Notes under the pieces: model-generated
The model's input: the letters and a program-made list of their open reading frames with translations, nothing else
Told to the model about the DNA's origin: nothing
Database searches by the model: none
NCBI GenBank assembly: GCA_030452365.1
Contig: JAKDMK010000048.1
Coordinates: 1-10,384 of the forward strand
DNA: 10,384 nt
Reading direction: 5' to 3'
Origin: Nitrococcus sp.
Lineage (GTDB): Bacteria; Pseudomonadota; Gammaproteobacteria; Nitrococcales; Nitrococcaceae
Shown here: positions 1 through 9,798 of the stretch, in pieces
How the letters are laid out: each line of letters begins with the position of its first letter
Numbering within the stretch: the stretch's first letter is position 1
Program-made: the position numbers and the translations under genes

Positions 1-233
1 TGCTGATCCATACCCCGCCAGAAGCAAGTGGTGGCGGCGGAGGTGATGGTGATGCCCCGCTCTTGCTCCTGCTCCATCCAGTCCATGACGGCCGCACCTT
101 CGTGCACCTCGCCAATTTTGTGGGAGATACCCGTATAAAACAGAATGCGCTCGGTCGTCGTCGTCTTGCCGGCATCGATATGCGCCATGATACCGATGTT
201 GCGATAGCGCTCGATGGGTGTCTTGCGTGTCAC
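1..233 (-). CDS. fusA: Elongation factor G, N-terminal fragment (runs off the left edge)
   Basis: EF-G is the GTPase that drives translocation of tRNA and mRNA on the ribosome. The first 77 codons are visible and the rest lies beyond position 1. The G1/P-loop motif [13 protein letters not shown] is at residues 17-29. The switch I region follows, with conserved [18 protein letters not shown] at residues 52-69, which includes the Thr involved in Mg/GTP contact. The start is a GTG at 233-231, giving (M)[15 protein letters not shown], which aligns with the usual MARxTPIxRYRNIGI start of the family. No in-frame ATG lies nearby upstream. The gene begins 21 bp after the rpsG stop, so it is probably cotranscribed with rpsL and rpsG. 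An AGGG about 10 nt upstream is the likely ribosome binding site. Identity is certain; the length cannot be judged. Confidence 0.98.
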   Translation of the reverse strand, partial: MTRKTPIERYRNIGIMAHIDAGKTTTTERILFYTGISHKIGEVHEGAAVMDWMEQEQERGITITSAATTCFWRGMDQ

Positions 234-254
234 AGCTCAATAACCCTATTGCCG

Positions 255-725
255 TTACCAGCGGAAGTGCGAGAAAGCCTTGTTCGCCTCGGCCATGCGA
301 TGCGTGTCTTCACGCTTCTTTGCCGCGGTGCCACGGTTCTCGGCAGCCTCGTGCAATTCCGTAGCCAAACGGTGTTGCATAGTTGTCTCGCCGCGCTTGC
401 GTGCGGCGTCGATTACCCAACGCATGGCCAACGTCATGCGCCGTTGTGGTCGAACTTCGACCGGCACCTGGTAGGTGGCGCCGCCAACGCGGCGAGATTT
501 CACCTCGACCACGGGCCGCACGTTGTCCAAGGCAGCCTCTAATACTGCGAGGGGCTCATCGACGCCCCGCTCCTTAATGCGATCCAGGGCGCCGTATACG
601 ATCTTTTCGGCCACGGAGCGCTTACCATCGCGCATCATCATGTTCACAAACTTGGTAAGCAGCTCGCTTCCGAATTTGGGATCCGGAAGCACCTTACGCT
701 TGGGAACTTCCCTTCTCCTTGGCAT
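255..725 (-). CDS. rpsG: 30S ribosomal protein S7
   Basis: S7 is a primary binder of the 3' major domain of 16S rRNA. It nucleates assembly of the 30S head and lies near the E-site tRNA and mRNA exit. At 156 residues it has the usual bacterial length. It starts with the canonical [10 protein letters not shown], followed by the family signature around residues 18-45 ([20 protein letters not shown], then [10 protein letters not shown]). The beta-hairpin region is at about 74-92 ([20 protein letters not shown]), with the [17 protein letters not shown] helix at 95-111. It lies 40 bp after rpsL and 21 bp before fusA in the str operon. The start is fixed by homology. Its GAGG (728-731) is only 2 nt from the ATG, an unusually tight spacing. 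In E. coli, S7 represses its operon by binding the rpsL-rpsG spacer; the spacer here looks too short for that structure. Confidence 0.99.
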   Translation of the reverse strand: MPRRREVPKRKVLPDPKFGSELLTKFVNMMMRDGKRSVAEKIVYGALDRIKERGVDEPLAVLEAALDNVRPVVEVKSRRVGGATYQVPVEVRPQRRMTLAMRWVIDAARKRGETTMQHRLATELHEAAENRGTAAKKREDTHRMAEANKAFSHFRW

Positions 726-765
726 CGCCTCTACTCGATTATATGATCAGAACCGCAGTGCTTGC

Positions 766-1140
766 TCAGGCTTTTGGCCGCTTCGCACCATACTTAGAGC
801 GTCCCTGCCTGCGCTTGTTCACACCGGCCGTGTCGAGCGAGCCGCGTACCACATGGTAGCGCACCCCTGGCAGATCCTTCACCCGGCCGCCCCTGATCAA
901 CACCGCGGAATGCTCCTGCAAATTGTGCCCCTCGCCACCTATGTAGACGGCGACTTCATAGCCGTTCGTCAGACGAGCGCGCATCACCTTACGCAGTGCC
1001 GAGTTCGGCTTCTTCGGCGTGGTCGTATAAACGCGCGTGCACACGCCACGTTTTTGTGGACAGCCCTCCAGCGCAGGCACGTTGCTCTTTGTTGCCTTGC
1101 GGGTGCGTCCCTTTCTGACCAGCTGATTGGTTGTTGCCAT
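766..1140 (-). CDS. rpsL: 30S ribosomal protein S12
   Basis: S12 sits at the decoding centre and helps control translational accuracy; changes in it give streptomycin resistance. The protein has 124 residues, the normal length, starting [11 protein letters not shown]. Conserved blocks are [20 protein letters not shown] (19-38), [14 protein letters not shown] (39-52), [20 protein letters not shown] (70-89) and LPGVRYH (90-96). Lys43, Lys88 and Pro91, classical sites of streptomycin resistance or dependence changes, have the wild-type residue. Asp89, which is beta-methylthiolated in E. coli, is present. The reading frame stays open upstream to an ATG at 1233, but that extension is not S12-like and runs through the promoter and terminator hairpin. 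The start at 1140, with GGAG at 1151-1154, is therefore preferred. It is the first gene of the str operon. Confidence 0.99.
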   Translation of the reverse strand: MATTNQLVRKGRTRKATKSNVPALEGCPQKRGVCTRVYTTTPKKPNSALRKVMRARLTNGYEVAVYIGGEGHNLQEHSAVLIRGGRVKDLPGVRYHVVRGSLDTAGVNKRRQGRSKYGAKRPKA

Positions 1141-1150
1141 TACCCGTTCA

Positions 1151-1154
1151 CTCC
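1151..1154 (-). promoter_or_regulatory. Ribosome binding site deciding the rpsL start
   Basis: The minus strand reads GGAG here, 10 nt upstream of the ATG at 1140. It supports the 124-residue S12 rather than the 155-residue open frame that begins at 1233. It lies only a few nucleotides after the T-rich end of the upstream hairpin, so the hairpin could also affect access of the ribosome. That last point is inference. Confidence 0.7.
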
Positions 1155-1159
1155 GCCCG

Positions 1160-1194
1160 AAAACAAACGACAGGCCGGGAAGTCCGGCCTGTCG
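1160..1194 (-). terminator. Intrinsic terminator-like hairpin between rpoC and rpsL
   Basis: A perfect 11-bp inverted repeat is seen (CGACAGGCCGG at 1168-1178 and CCGGCCTGTCG at 1184-1194) with a 5-nt loop. Read on the minus strand it is followed at once by TTTGTTTT (1167-1160). This is the standard form of a Rho-independent terminator in the direction of transcription. It is the only good terminator after rpoC, so it probably ends rpoBC transcripts. It also lies downstream of the predicted rpsL promoter and only 19 nt before the rpsL ATG, so it could equally act as an attenuator of the str operon. The structure is clear; its function is inferred. Confidence 0.75.
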
Positions 1195-1197
1195 AAG

Positions 1198-1233
1198 GTG
1201 CGCCAGTTTAGACACACACACTGCAGCTGTCAA
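1198..1233 (-). promoter_or_regulatory. Predicted sigma70-type promoter of the rpsL-rpsG-fusA operon
   Basis: The minus strand has a perfect -35 box TTGACA (1233-1228), a 17-bp spacer (1227-1211) and TAAACT (1210-1205), which matches 4 of 6 bases of the -10 consensus. Transcription would start at about 1197-1199, giving a leader of roughly 58 nt before rpsL. The bases after the -10 are GC-rich (GGCGC). Such a discriminator is known from promoters under negative stringent control, so ppGpp control is plausible but inferred. The spacer contains five GT dinucleotides. The placement between rpoC and rpsL matches the separate str promoter known in other Gammaproteobacteria. Confidence 0.75.
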
Positions 1234-1275
1234 CTAGGATTCTCCGAGATTACCGGCCGTTACGGCAATTTCGGC

Positions 1276-4200
1276 TTACTCCTTGGCTGCGGTATTTCCC
1301 TCGTGCATGGCGGAGGTCTCCTCCTCCATCGGCTCCATACGTAATTCCGGGCTCAGAATCGCCTCAGGCGCGACATGTCGAACCCGCTGACGCTCGGCAT
1401 GATAAGCAAAGCCGGTGCCCGCCGGTATTAACCGACCGACGATCACGTTCTCCTTCAGCCCGCGAAGATCATCACGCGCCCCACGCACAGCGGCTTCGGT
1501 GAGCACGCGGGTCGTCTCCTGGAACGAGGCCGCCGAAATAAAGGAATCAGTTGCCAAGGAAGCCTTCGTTATGCCGAGCAATACCGGCTCCAGTCTTGCC
1601 GGCTCCTTGCCGGCGTCCTGGAGGCGATTATTCTCCTCGATCACTCGGCCCCAATCGAGCTGCTCACCGCGCAGGAAACGGGTATCACCGGGATCTTTGA
1701 TCTCGATCTTGCGCAGCATCTGGCGCAGAATCACCTCGATGTGCTTGTCATTGATCTTCACACCCTGAAGACGATAAACATCCTGGATTTCCTTGACCAG
1801 GTAAGCCGCTAGCTCAGTGACGCCCAGCAACCGAAGGATGTCATGCGGGTTCAACTCACCGTCGGCGATCACCTCACCCTTCTCCACATGCTCTCCCTCA
1901 AAAACGGCCACGTTACGCCACTTCGGAATGAGCTCCTCGTAGGTTTCCCCGTCTGCCTGCGTGATAACCAGCCGCTGCTTGCCTTTGGTGTCCTTGCCGA
2001 AACTGACTGTCCCAGAAACTTCGGCGAGGATGGCCGGCTCCTTGGGTTTGCGCGCCTCGAACAGATCGGCTACACGCGGCAAACCGCCCGTTATATCACG
2101 GGTCTTCGATGACTCCTGCGGAATGCGGGCGATGACGTCACCGACATCCACTTCCGCGTTGTCAGCCACACTGACGATAGCGCCGGCGGGCAGAAAATAG
2201 TTGGCTGGAATGTCCGTGCCCGCCAAGTTGAGATCACGGCCATCCGCGTCGACCAGCTTGATCATCGGACGCAGATCTTTATGGGCCACACGCTCCTCGG
2301 ATTGCTTACCTTCCGGTCCGATAAGCGAGCGGCGGTATTCCCCGCTACCGCGCGTCTTCGGGTCCGTCACGACCAGGCTGCTCAATCCGGTTACCTCGTC
2401 AAACTGACGATTAACCGTTACTCCCTCGACAAAGTCGTAGAATTGCAGCCAGCCCTCCACTTCCGTAATGATGGGGTGGGTATGGGGATCCCAGCTCGCC
2501 ACCACTTGACCGGCGACTACGCTTTCGTTATCTGCGACCGAGATCGTTGCGCCATAAGGCACCTTGTAGCGCTCCCGCTCACGACCGTGCTCGTCCATGA
2601 CGGTGATCTCACCGGAGCGTGATACCGCAACTAAGTTGCCGCTGTGGTGCTTGACGGTCTTGATGTTGTGCAGCCGCACGGTACCGACGGACTTGGCTTG
2701 GACATTGCTCACCGAGGCGGATCGCGAGGCCGCGCCGCCGATGTGGAAGGTGCGCATCGTGAGCTGAGTGCCGGGCTCGCCGATAGACTGTGCGGCGATC
2801 ACACCCACGGCCTCACCAATATTGACCGAGTGGCCGCGGGCAAGATCGCGGCCGTAGCACGCCGAACATACTCCGTAGCGAGCTTCACAGGTAATCGGTG
2901 AACGCACCCATACTTCATCGACGCCCTCAACCTCGAGGCGATCCACCAGATTCTCGTCCAGCAGCCTACCGGCCGGTGCCACAACATCATCACCGCCAGG
3001 CTGGAGGACGTCGTGAGCCACTACGCGACCGAGCACTCGCTCGCGCAGCGCCTCTACTACATCGCCACCTTCGATCAGAGGCGTCATTTTCAGGCCCCGA
3101 TTGGTGCCGCACTTGTGTTCGGTCACTACCAAATCCTGGGCCACGTCCACTAGACGCCGCGTCAGATAACCGGAATTGGCGGTCTTCAGCGCCGTGTCTG
3201 CAAGCCCCTTGCGGGCACCGTGCGTGGAGATAAAGTATTGTAGAACGTTCAAACCCTCACGGAAGTTCGCCGTGATCGGTGTCTCTATGATAGACCCATC
3301 CGGTTTCGCCATCAGCCCGCGCATACCAGCAAGCTGGCGGATCTGCGCCGCACTGCCGCGCGCCCCGGAATCGGCCATCATGAAGATCGAATTGAAGGAC
3401 TTCTGCTTAACCTCCTCGCCACGGTCGTCGACGTTCACCTCCTTGCCGAGCTTCTCCATCATCGCCCGCGCCACTTGGTCGTTCGTGTGTGACCAGATGT
3501 CGACTACCTTGTTATAACGCTCGCCGTTGGTCACCAGACCCGAGGCATACTGATCCTCGATCTCTTTGACCTCTTCCTCAGCGCGTTTGAGTATTTCTTC
3601 TTTCTCGTCCGGAATGACCATATCGTCGACGCCGATGGAAACCGCGGCGCGGGTCGACATGTAGAAGCCGAGATACATCAGGCGGTCGGCGAAAACCACG
3701 GTAGCCTTGAGGCCCAGACGACGATAGCAAGCGTTGACGGTCTCCGAGATGGCCTTCTTCGTCATATCGCGATCGACCATCGCAAACGACAGCCCCTCCG
3801 GCACGATGTCGTAGAGCAACGTCCGACCTACCGTGGTGCTCACCCGCCGAAAGCTCTCCTGCATCACACCGTCGTCCTGCAGATCGGTCGCACGGATACG
3901 CACCTCGACTTTCGCCTGCAGATCCACATGCCGGCCTTCATAGGCGCGATGCAGCTCCGCGGTGTCGGAGAACTTCATGCCGGTACCGAGCGCGCCCACG
4001 CGCTCGCGAGTCATATAGTAAAGGCCAAGCACAATATCCTGCGTCGCGCCAATGATCGGCTCACCATTGGCCGGCGAGAGCACATTGTTGGTGGACATCA
4101 TCAAGGCCCGGGCCTCGATCTGGGCCTCCAGCGACAGCGGCACATGCACGGCCATCTGGTCGCCGTCGAAGTCCGCGTTGAACGCCGGACAAACCAGGGG

Positions 4201-5553
4201 ATGCAACTGAATGGCCTTACCCTCGATCAGCACGGGCTCGAATGCCTGAATTCCCAGGCGATGCAAAGTAGGAGCGCGGTTGAGCAGCACCGGATGTTCG
4301 CGTATGACCTCCTCGAGAATGTCCCAGACCTCTGGTACCTCACGCTCCACCATTTTCTTGGCCGCCTTGATCGTGGTCGCCAAGCCCTGGAGTTGCAGCT
4401 TACTGAAAATAAAAGGTTTGAACAGCTCCAGTGCCATACGTTTCGGTAAACCGCATTGATGCAGCTTGAGCGTCGGACCGACTACGATCACCGAGCGACC
4501 GGAATAATCCACCCGCTTGCCGAGCAGGTTCTGACGGAAGCGCCCCTGCTTGCCTTTAATCATGTCGGCGAGCGACTTCAAGGGCCTCTTGTTGGTCCCG
4601 GTGATGGCGCGGCCCCGCCGTCCGTTGTCGAGCAAAGCATCCACTGCCTCCTGCAGCATACGCTTCTCGTTGCGCACGATGATATCCGGTGCAGAAAGCT
4701 CCAACAGCCGCTTCAATCGGTTGTTACGGTTGATTACCCGCCTATAGAGATCGTTGAGATCCGACGTGGCGAACCGACCACCATCCAACGGCACCAATGG
4801 TCGCAGATCCGGCGGCAAAACTGGCAGCACGGTCAGGATCATCCACTCAGGGCGGTTGCTCGAGTCAAGGAACGACTCCACCAACTTCAAGCGTTTGGTT
4901 AAGCGCTTGATCTTGGTTTCGGAATTGGTCGCGTCAATCTCCTCTCGCAGCCGAGCGGCCTCCTCCTCGAGGCTGCCGCTGCGGAGCAGCTGGAGCACGG
5001 CCTCGGCGCCCATGCGGGCGTCGAATTCATCGCCGTACTGCTCGACGGCATCGAGATAGTCCTCATCGGTCAACAGCTGGCCGCGCTCGAGCGGCGTCAT
5101 GCCCGGATCGATGACCAAGAACGCCTCGAAATAGAGCACCCGCTCGATATCGCGCAAGGTCATGTCGAGCAGCAGACCGATGCGTGAGGGCAGCGATTTC
5201 AGGAACCAAATGTGGGCGACCGGGCTCGCAAGCTCGATATGGCCCATGTGCTCACGACGCACTTTGGCAAGGGTCACCTCAACACCGCATTTTTCACACA
5301 CCACACCGCGGTGCTTGAGCCTCTTGTATTTACCGCATAGGCATTCGTAGTCCTTCACCGGCCCGAAAATCTTGGCGCAGAAAAGGCCATCACGCTCCGG
5401 CTTGAACGTCCGATAGTTAATGGTCTCTGGCTTTTTGACCTCGCCATAGGACCAGGATCGAATCATATCCGGTGAAGCCAGACTAATTCGGATGGCATCA
5501 AAATCGTCAAGCTGCGCACCGGGCTGCTTGAACAGATTCAGAAGGTCTCTCAT
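1276..5553 (-). CDS. rpoC: DNA-directed RNA polymerase subunit beta-prime
   Basis: Beta-prime forms the RNA polymerase clamp and carries the catalytic Mg-binding aspartates. It has 1425 residues (E. coli 1407). Visible features in order: zinc site 1 with Cys71, 73, 86 and 89; the clamp coiled coil and lid/rudder region at about 260-350; the catalytic motif NADFDGDQM with Asp461, 463 and 465; the bridge helix around 779-805 ([20 protein letters not shown] within it); zinc site 2 with Cys815, 889, 896 and 899; and the trigger loop from about 925 ([16 protein letters not shown]). The trigger loop is interrupted by the long proteobacterial SI3 insertion, roughly 944-1135. The C-terminus ends in a short acidic, Met-containing tail a little longer than in E. 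coli. The ATG at 5553 is preceded by GGGAAGGA and gives the standard start [10 protein letters not shown]. It lies 103 bp after rpoB and is presumably cotranscribed with it. No frameshift or missing key residue is seen. Confidence 0.99.
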   Translation of the reverse strand: MRDLLNLFKQPGAQLDDFDAIRISLASPDMIRSWSYGEVKKPETINYRTFKPERDGLFCAKIFGPVKDYECLCGKYKRLKHRGVVCEKCGVEVTLAKVRREHMGHIELASPVAHIWFLKSLPSRIGLLLDMTLRDIERVLYFEAFLVIDPGMTPLERGQLLTDEDYLDAVEQYGDEFDARMGAEAVLQLLRSGSLEEEAARLREEIDATNSETKIKRLTKRLKLVESFLDSSNRPEWMILTVLPVLPPDLRPLVPLDGGRFATSDLNDLYRRVINRNNRLKRLLELSAPDIIVRNEKRMLQEAVDALLDNGRRGRAITGTNKRPLKSLADMIKGKQGRFRQNLLGKRVDYSGRSVIVVGPTLKLHQCGLPKRMALELFKPFIFSKLQLQGLATTIKAAKKMVEREVPEVWDILEEVIREHPVLLNRAPTLHRLGIQAFEPVLIEGKAIQLHPLVCPAFNADFDGDQMAVHVPLSLEAQIEARALMMSTNNVLSPANGEPIIGATQDIVLGLYYMTRERVGALGTGMKFSDTAELHRAYEGRHVDLQAKVEVRIRATDLQDDGVMQESFRRVSTTVGRTLLYDIVPEGLSFAMVDRDMTKKAISETVNACYRRLGLKATVVFADRLMYLGFYMSTRAAVSIGVDDMVIPDEKEEILKRAEEEVKEIEDQYASGLVTNGERYNKVVDIWSHTNDQVARAMMEKLGKEVNVDDRGEEVKQKSFNSIFMMADSGARGSAAQIRQLAGMRGLMAKPDGSIIETPITANFREGLNVLQYFISTHGARKGLADTALKTANSGYLTRRLVDVAQDLVVTEHKCGTNRGLKMTPLIEGGDVVEALRERVLGRVVAHDVLQPGGDDVVAPAGRLLDENLVDRLEVEGVDEVWVRSPITCEARYGVCSACYGRDLARGHSVNIGEAVGVIAAQSIGEPGTQLTMRTFHIGGAASRSASVSNVQAKSVGTVRLHNIKTVKHHSGNLVAVSRSGEITVMDEHGRERERYKVPYGATISVADNESVVAGQVVASWDPHTHPIITEVEGWLQFYDFVEGVTVNRQFDEVTGLSSLVVTDPKTRGSGEYRRSLIGPEGKQSEERVAHKDLRPMIKLVDADGRDLNLAGTDIPANYFLPAGAIVSVADNAEVDVGDVIARIPQESSKTRDITGGLPRVADLFEARKPKEPAILAEVSGTVSFGKDTKGKQRLVITQADGETYEELIPKWRNVAVFEGEHVEKGEVIADGELNPHDILRLLGVTELAAYLVKEIQDVYRLQGVKINDKHIEVILRQMLRKIEIKDPGDTRFLRGEQLDWGRVIEENNRLQDAGKEPARLEPVLLGITKASLATDSFISAASFQETTRVLTEAAVRGARDDLRGLKENVIVGRLIPAGTGFAYHAERQRVRHVAPEAILSPELRMEPMEEETSAMHEGNTAAKE

Positions 5554-5573
5554 CGTTCCTTCCCGTCCAACTT

Positions 5574-5615
5574 GGTGAAGAGTGAAGAGTGAAGAGTGAG
5601 GAGTGAGGAGTAAGG
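5574..5615 (-). repeat. Heptanucleotide tandem repeat in the rpoB-rpoC spacer
   Basis: Six head-to-tail 7-bp units fill this 42-bp stretch. On the plus strand they read GGTGAAG, AGTGAAG, AGTGAAG, AGTGAGG, AGTGAGG and AGTAAGG; as mRNA the consensus is CUUCACU or CCUCACU. Two degenerate units of a related kind (TAACGCC, TCACGCC) lie nearby at about 5633-5646. The transcript is free of G from 5618 to 5572 (47 nt). The repeat ends about 10 nt before the rpoC ribosome binding site and is untranslated. Its function is unknown. It resembles the short tandemly repeated heptamers found between genes in various bacteria. Confidence 0.9.
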
Positions 5616-5656
5616 TGTCGTCGCCTTCCTTCTAACGCCTCACGCCCCCACCTCCC

Positions 5657-8600
5657 CTAGTCCTGCTCCAGCTCAATGTCGATACCGAGCGAGCGAATCT
5701 CTTTGACCAGCACGTTGAAGGACTCTGGCATACCGGCCTCCATCCGATGGTCGCCGTCTACAACGTTCTTGTACATCTTGGTACGGCCCGAGACGTCGTC
5801 TGATTTCACCGTCAACATCTCCTGCAGCGTATAAGCCGCGCCATAAGCCTCAAGTGCCCACACCTCCATTTCACCGAAGCGTTGTCCGCCGAACTGCGCC
5901 TTACCGCCCAGTGGCTGTTGCGTTACCAGGCTATAGGGGCCGGTTGATCGGGCGTGGACTTTGTCATCCACCAAATGATTGAGCTTCAACATGTACATGT
6001 AGCCGATAGTCACGGCGCGATCGAAGGCTTCCCCGGTACGGCCGTCGTATAAGATGGCTTTGCCTGATTCCGGCAGCTCAGCCAGTCGCAGCATGGCCTT
6101 AATCTCATTCTCATGGGCGCCATCGAATACCGGCGTCGCCACGGGCACACCGCTGCGTAGATTCTCAGCGAGCTCGATGAGCTCTTCGCTTGACAACGCG
6201 TTCAAATCCTCCCGGCTGCCGCTGGAGTTATATATCTTCTCGAGGAAATCCCGCAGCTCACCCGTCTCGGCCTGATGTGCGTCCAGCATATCGCCAATCT
6301 TTCGGCCGAGCTCCTTGGCGGCCCAGCCCAGATGCGTTTCCAGCACCTGCCCGACGTTCATACGTGAAGGCACTCCAAGGGGATTGAGCACAATATCGAC
6401 CGGCGTGCCATCCTCCAGGTAGGGCATGTCTTCCATCGGGACGATGGTCGAAATCACGCCTTTATTGCCATGGCGACCCGCCATCTTGTCACCCGGCTGC
6501 ACGCGACGCTTAACCGCCAGATAGACCTTGACCATCTTCAGTACACCCGGGGCCAGATCGTCGCCCGCCGTGATCTTGGCCTTCTTCTTGTCGTAGCGGC
6601 TATCGAAGACGTCACGCTGCGCCTTGAGCTGCGATTGCACTGTCTCGAGCTGCTGATTGACCTCCTCGTCGCGCATGCGAATTTCAAACCAGCGCTCGCG
6701 CTCGACACCAGCGAGATAATCTCGGCTCACCTCGATTCCGCTGCGCAAGCCACTGGGGCCACCTGCGGCGATCTTGCCCTCCAACAGGCGCTCGAGCCGG
6801 GCAAACGCATCATCCTCAAAAATTCGATACTGGTCCTTTAGATCCTTGCGCACATCGGCCAATTGCCCGGCCTCGATGTCTAAGGCCCGCTGATCCTTCT
6901 TCACCCCGTCGCGAGTGAACACCTGAACGTCGATTACGGTGCCATCCATTCCGGTCGACACGCGCAACGAGGTGTCCTTCACGTCAGAGGCCTTCTCACC
7001 GAAGATGGCGCGCAGTAGCTTCTCCTCCGGAGTTAGCTGGGTCTCGCCTTTCGGGGTCACCTTGCCCACGAGGATGTCGCCCGCCTTGACCTCGGCGCCG
7101 ATATAGACGATGCCTGATTCATCCAGTTTGGACAGCGCACTCTCACCGACGTTCGGAATATCCGCCGTTACCTCTTCGGGTCCCAGCTTGGTATCCCGGG
7201 CAACACAGGTAAGCTCCTCGATGTGGATCGTGGTATAGCGATCCTCCTGCACTACGCGCTCCGAGATCAAGATGGAATCCTCGAAGTTGTAGCCGTTCCA
7301 TGGCATGAAGGCGACGAGCATGTTTTGGCCTAGGGCAAGCTCACCCATATCCGTGGATGGACCATCGGCCAGTACGTCTCCCTGCGCCACCTGCTCGCCC
7401 GGCCGCACCAGGGGGCGCTGATTGATGCAGGTGTTCTGGTTGGAACGGGTGTACTTAGTCAGGTTGTAGATATCCACACCGGGCTCGCCCGGCACCGTCT
7501 CATCATCGTTGACCCGGACCACGATACGCGCGGCATCAACTTGCTCCACGACGCCGCCGCGATCGGCGATTACGGTGACACCCGAGTCGATCGCCACCGC
7601 GCGCTCCATCCCGGTACCGACCAGAGGTTTTTCCGCGCACAACGTCGGCACCGCCTGACGCTGCATGTTCGAGCCCATGAGCGCCCGGTTGGCATCGTCG
7701 TGTTCCAGGAAAGGGATCAGCGACGCCGCTACCGAGACGATCTGCTTGGGGGCGACGTCCATGTACTGAACGCGCTCCGGGGTCACCATGCCGAACTCGT
7801 TCTGAAAGCGGCACGAGATCAGATCGTCCAGCAACCGGCCGCCTTCGCTCACCCGTGCGTTTGCCTGCGCGATTACGAAGCGACCCTCCTCGATGGCAGA
7901 GAGGTACTCCACCTCGTTGGTTACTTGGCCATCTATCACCTTGCGATAGGGCGTCTCCAGGAAGCCATAGCGGTTGGTGCGGGCATACACCGCCAATGAA
8001 TTGATAAGGCCAATGTTCGGCCCTTCCGGGGTTTCGATTGGGCAGACGCGCCCGTAGTGCGTTGGATGAACGTCGCGCACCTCAAACCCGGCCCGCTCCC
8101 GGGTCAGACCGCCGGGACCGAGCGCGGATACCCGCCGCTTGTGGGTAACCTCGGAGAGCGGGTTATTCTGATCCATAAACTGGGAAAGCTGACTGGAGCC
8201 GAAAAACTCCTTGATCGCCGCCGCCACGGGCTTGGCGTTGATCAGCTCCTGCGGGATCAGGCCCTCACTCTCGGCGAGGCTCAGGCGCTCGCGCACCGCA
8301 CGCTCCACGCGCACCAGACCCACGCGAAAGACATTCTCCGCCATTTCCCCTACGCAGCGCGCGCGCCGGTTGCCAAGGTGATCGATGTCATCCACCTGAC
8401 CCTTGCCGTTGCGGATATTGATTAGCTCGCGCAGGACATCGAGGATGTCCTCGTTGCTGAGCGTACCCGAGCCAATGACCTCCGCGCGCCCGACACGCAG
8501 ATTGAACTTCATGCGCCCAACCGGTGAGAGATCGTAGCGGTCTTCACTGAAGAACAGATGCCGAAACAGGTTCTCCGCCGCGTCCCGGGTCGGGGGCTCA

Positions 8601-9724
8601 CCGGGTCGCATCATGCGATATATCTCGACCAAGGCCTCGAGCTGTGTAGTCGTCGGATCACCGCGCAACGTGGTGGAGATATACGCGCCACGATCGAGAT
8701 CGTTGACATAAAGCGTGTCAACGCGCTCGATGCGGGCATCGCGCATCGCCTGAACTAACTCACCAGTCAATTCGGTATTGGCGGTCGCAAGAATCTCGCC
8801 GCTACTCTTGTCCACGACGTCGTGCGCCAGAACCTTGCCCGTGAGATAGTCATCAGAGACATCGAGCTCGGCCAGTCCGCCTTGCTCCATCTGCCGGATA
8901 TGACGTGCGGTAATCCGTTGGCCGCTCTCAACCAAGAGATCGTTATTGACATAGATATCGAAAGAAGCCGTCTCCCCGCGCAAGCGCTCTGGTATGAGCT
9001 CGAGAACAATCTTGTCTTTCGCTAAATGAAAAGTGTTTTTCTCGAAGAACTGATCCAGGATCTGCTCGTTGTCATAGCCAAGCGCACGTAGCAATATGGT
9101 CGCCGGTAGCTTGCGTCGGCGGTCGATACGCACGAATATCGCGTCTTTGGGATCGAACTCGAAATCGAGCCACGAGCCTCGGTAGGGAATGACGCGGGCA
9201 GAGAACAGCAGCTTCTTCGAGGAATGGGTCTTACCTTTGTCATGATCGAAGAACACACCAGGCGAGCGATGCAATTGCGAGACTATGACCCGCTCAGTAC
9301 CATTGACAATAAATGTACCGTTGCGGGTCATGAGCGGCAGCTCGCCCATGTAGACTTCTTGTTCCTTGATGTCCTTGACGGTGCTCGCGTCCTTGTCATA
9401 GATCACCAGGCGCACGCGTACTCGCAGCGGCGCCGCATAGGTCTGGCCGCGCAGCTGGCACTCCTTGACATCAAACGGCGGTTCACCAATGCGATAGCTC
9501 ACATATTCCAGCACCGCACTGCCGGAGTAGCTGGAAATTGGAAATACCGACTTGAAAGCCATATGCAAGCCGATTTCCGCGCGATCCTCAGCACGTTTGC
9601 CGAGCTGCAGGAACTCACGATATGACTCGATCTGGGTAGCGAGAAGGTACGGAACATCCAGGATCTTTGACTGCTTGCCGAAATCCTTGCGGATACGCTT
9701 CTTTTCGGTGAACGAGTAATCCAT
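5657..9724 (-). CDS. rpoB: DNA-directed RNA polymerase subunit beta
   Basis: Beta forms one pincer of RNA polymerase, much of the active-site wall, and the rifampicin pocket. It has 1355 residues (E. coli 1342). It starts [17 protein letters not shown], close to the usual [17 protein letters not shown]. The rifampicin region is at 510-535 ([20 protein letters not shown] at 511-530); Asp518, His528, Ser533 and Leu535 are the sensitive-type residues matching E. coli 516, 526, 531 and 533. Next come [20 protein letters not shown] (558-577), [10 protein letters not shown] with Glu815 and Asp816, the proteobacterial insertion at about 935-1060, and the active-site lysines Lys1072 and Lys1080 in [20 protein letters not shown]. 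The conserved C-terminal region ([20 protein letters not shown], 1273-1292) contacts beta-prime. AGGA lies 6 nt before the ATG. The gene is intact. Confidence 0.99.
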   Translation of the reverse strand: MDYSFTEKKRIRKDFGKQSKILDVPYLLATQIESYREFLQLGKRAEDRAEIGLHMAFKSVFPISSYSGSAVLEYVSYRIGEPPFDVKECQLRGQTYAAPLRVRVRLVIYDKDASTVKDIKEQEVYMGELPLMTRNGTFIVNGTERVIVSQLHRSPGVFFDHDKGKTHSSKKLLFSARVIPYRGSWLDFEFDPKDAIFVRIDRRRKLPATILLRALGYDNEQILDQFFEKNTFHLAKDKIVLELIPERLRGETASFDIYVNNDLLVESGQRITARHIRQMEQGGLAELDVSDDYLTGKVLAHDVVDKSSGEILATANTELTGELVQAMRDARIERVDTLYVNDLDRGAYISTTLRGDPTTTQLEALVEIYRMMRPGEPPTRDAAENLFRHLFFSEDRYDLSPVGRMKFNLRVGRAEVIGSGTLSNEDILDVLRELINIRNGKGQVDDIDHLGNRRARCVGEMAENVFRVGLVRVERAVRERLSLAESEGLIPQELINAKPVAAAIKEFFGSSQLSQFMDQNNPLSEVTHKRRVSALGPGGLTRERAGFEVRDVHPTHYGRVCPIETPEGPNIGLINSLAVYARTNRYGFLETPYRKVIDGQVTNEVEYLSAIEEGRFVIAQANARVSEGGRLLDDLISCRFQNEFGMVTPERVQYMDVAPKQIVSVAASLIPFLEHDDANRALMGSNMQRQAVPTLCAEKPLVGTGMERAVAIDSGVTVIADRGGVVEQVDAARIVVRVNDDETVPGEPGVDIYNLTKYTRSNQNTCINQRPLVRPGEQVAQGDVLADGPSTDMGELALGQNMLVAFMPWNGYNFEDSILISERVVQEDRYTTIHIEELTCVARDTKLGPEEVTADIPNVGESALSKLDESGIVYIGAEVKAGDILVGKVTPKGETQLTPEEKLLRAIFGEKASDVKDTSLRVSTGMDGTVIDVQVFTRDGVKKDQRALDIEAGQLADVRKDLKDQYRIFEDDAFARLERLLEGKIAAGGPSGLRSGIEVSRDYLAGVERERWFEIRMRDEEVNQQLETVQSQLKAQRDVFDSRYDKKKAKITAGDDLAPGVLKMVKVYLAVKRRVQPGDKMAGRHGNKGVISTIVPMEDMPYLEDGTPVDIVLNPLGVPSRMNVGQVLETHLGWAAKELGRKIGDMLDAHQAETGELRDFLEKIYNSSGSREDLNALSSEELIELAENLRSGVPVATPVFDGAHENEIKAMLRLAELPESGKAILYDGRTGEAFDRAVTIGYMYMLKLNHLVDDKVHARSTGPYSLVTQQPLGGKAQFGGQRFGEMEVWALEAYGAAYTLQEMLTVKSDDVSGRTKMYKNVVDGDHRMEAGMPESFNVLVKEIRSLGIDIELEQD

Positions 9725-9798
9725 CGAAGTTCCTCATCAGTCTGATTGCGTGGGGGTAATCAAAGCATTGGGGAATAGCAATCCGCCTCCCGATTCTA

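Noticed and set aside
1141..1233. N-terminal extension of S12 by 31 codons from an ATG at 1233.
   Set aside because: The extra residues have no counterpart in S12 and would be encoded by promoter and terminator DNA. The extension ATG would lie upstream of the predicted transcription start. The ATG at 1140 has its own GGAG and gives the normal family length.
1256..1266. GCCGTAACGGC shortly after the rpoC stop, considered as the rpoC terminator.
   Set aside because: The stem is only 5 bp with a 1-nt centre, and no T-run follows on the minus strand.
475..1344. Long plus-strand open frame (289 codons) antisense to rpsG, rpsL and the rpoC end.
   Set aside because: It is a shadow of the conserved minus-strand genes, crosses both intergenic gaps and shows no recognisable domain. 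The same holds for the other plus-strand frames opposite rpoB and rpoC (for example 3928-4449 and 7541-7999).
5657..9724. Possible resistance-type changes in RpoB (rifampicin) or RpsL (streptomycin).
   Set aside because: All the classical positions checked carry the sensitive-type residue: RpoB Asp518, His528, Ser533 and Leu535; RpsL Lys43, Lys88 and Pro91.
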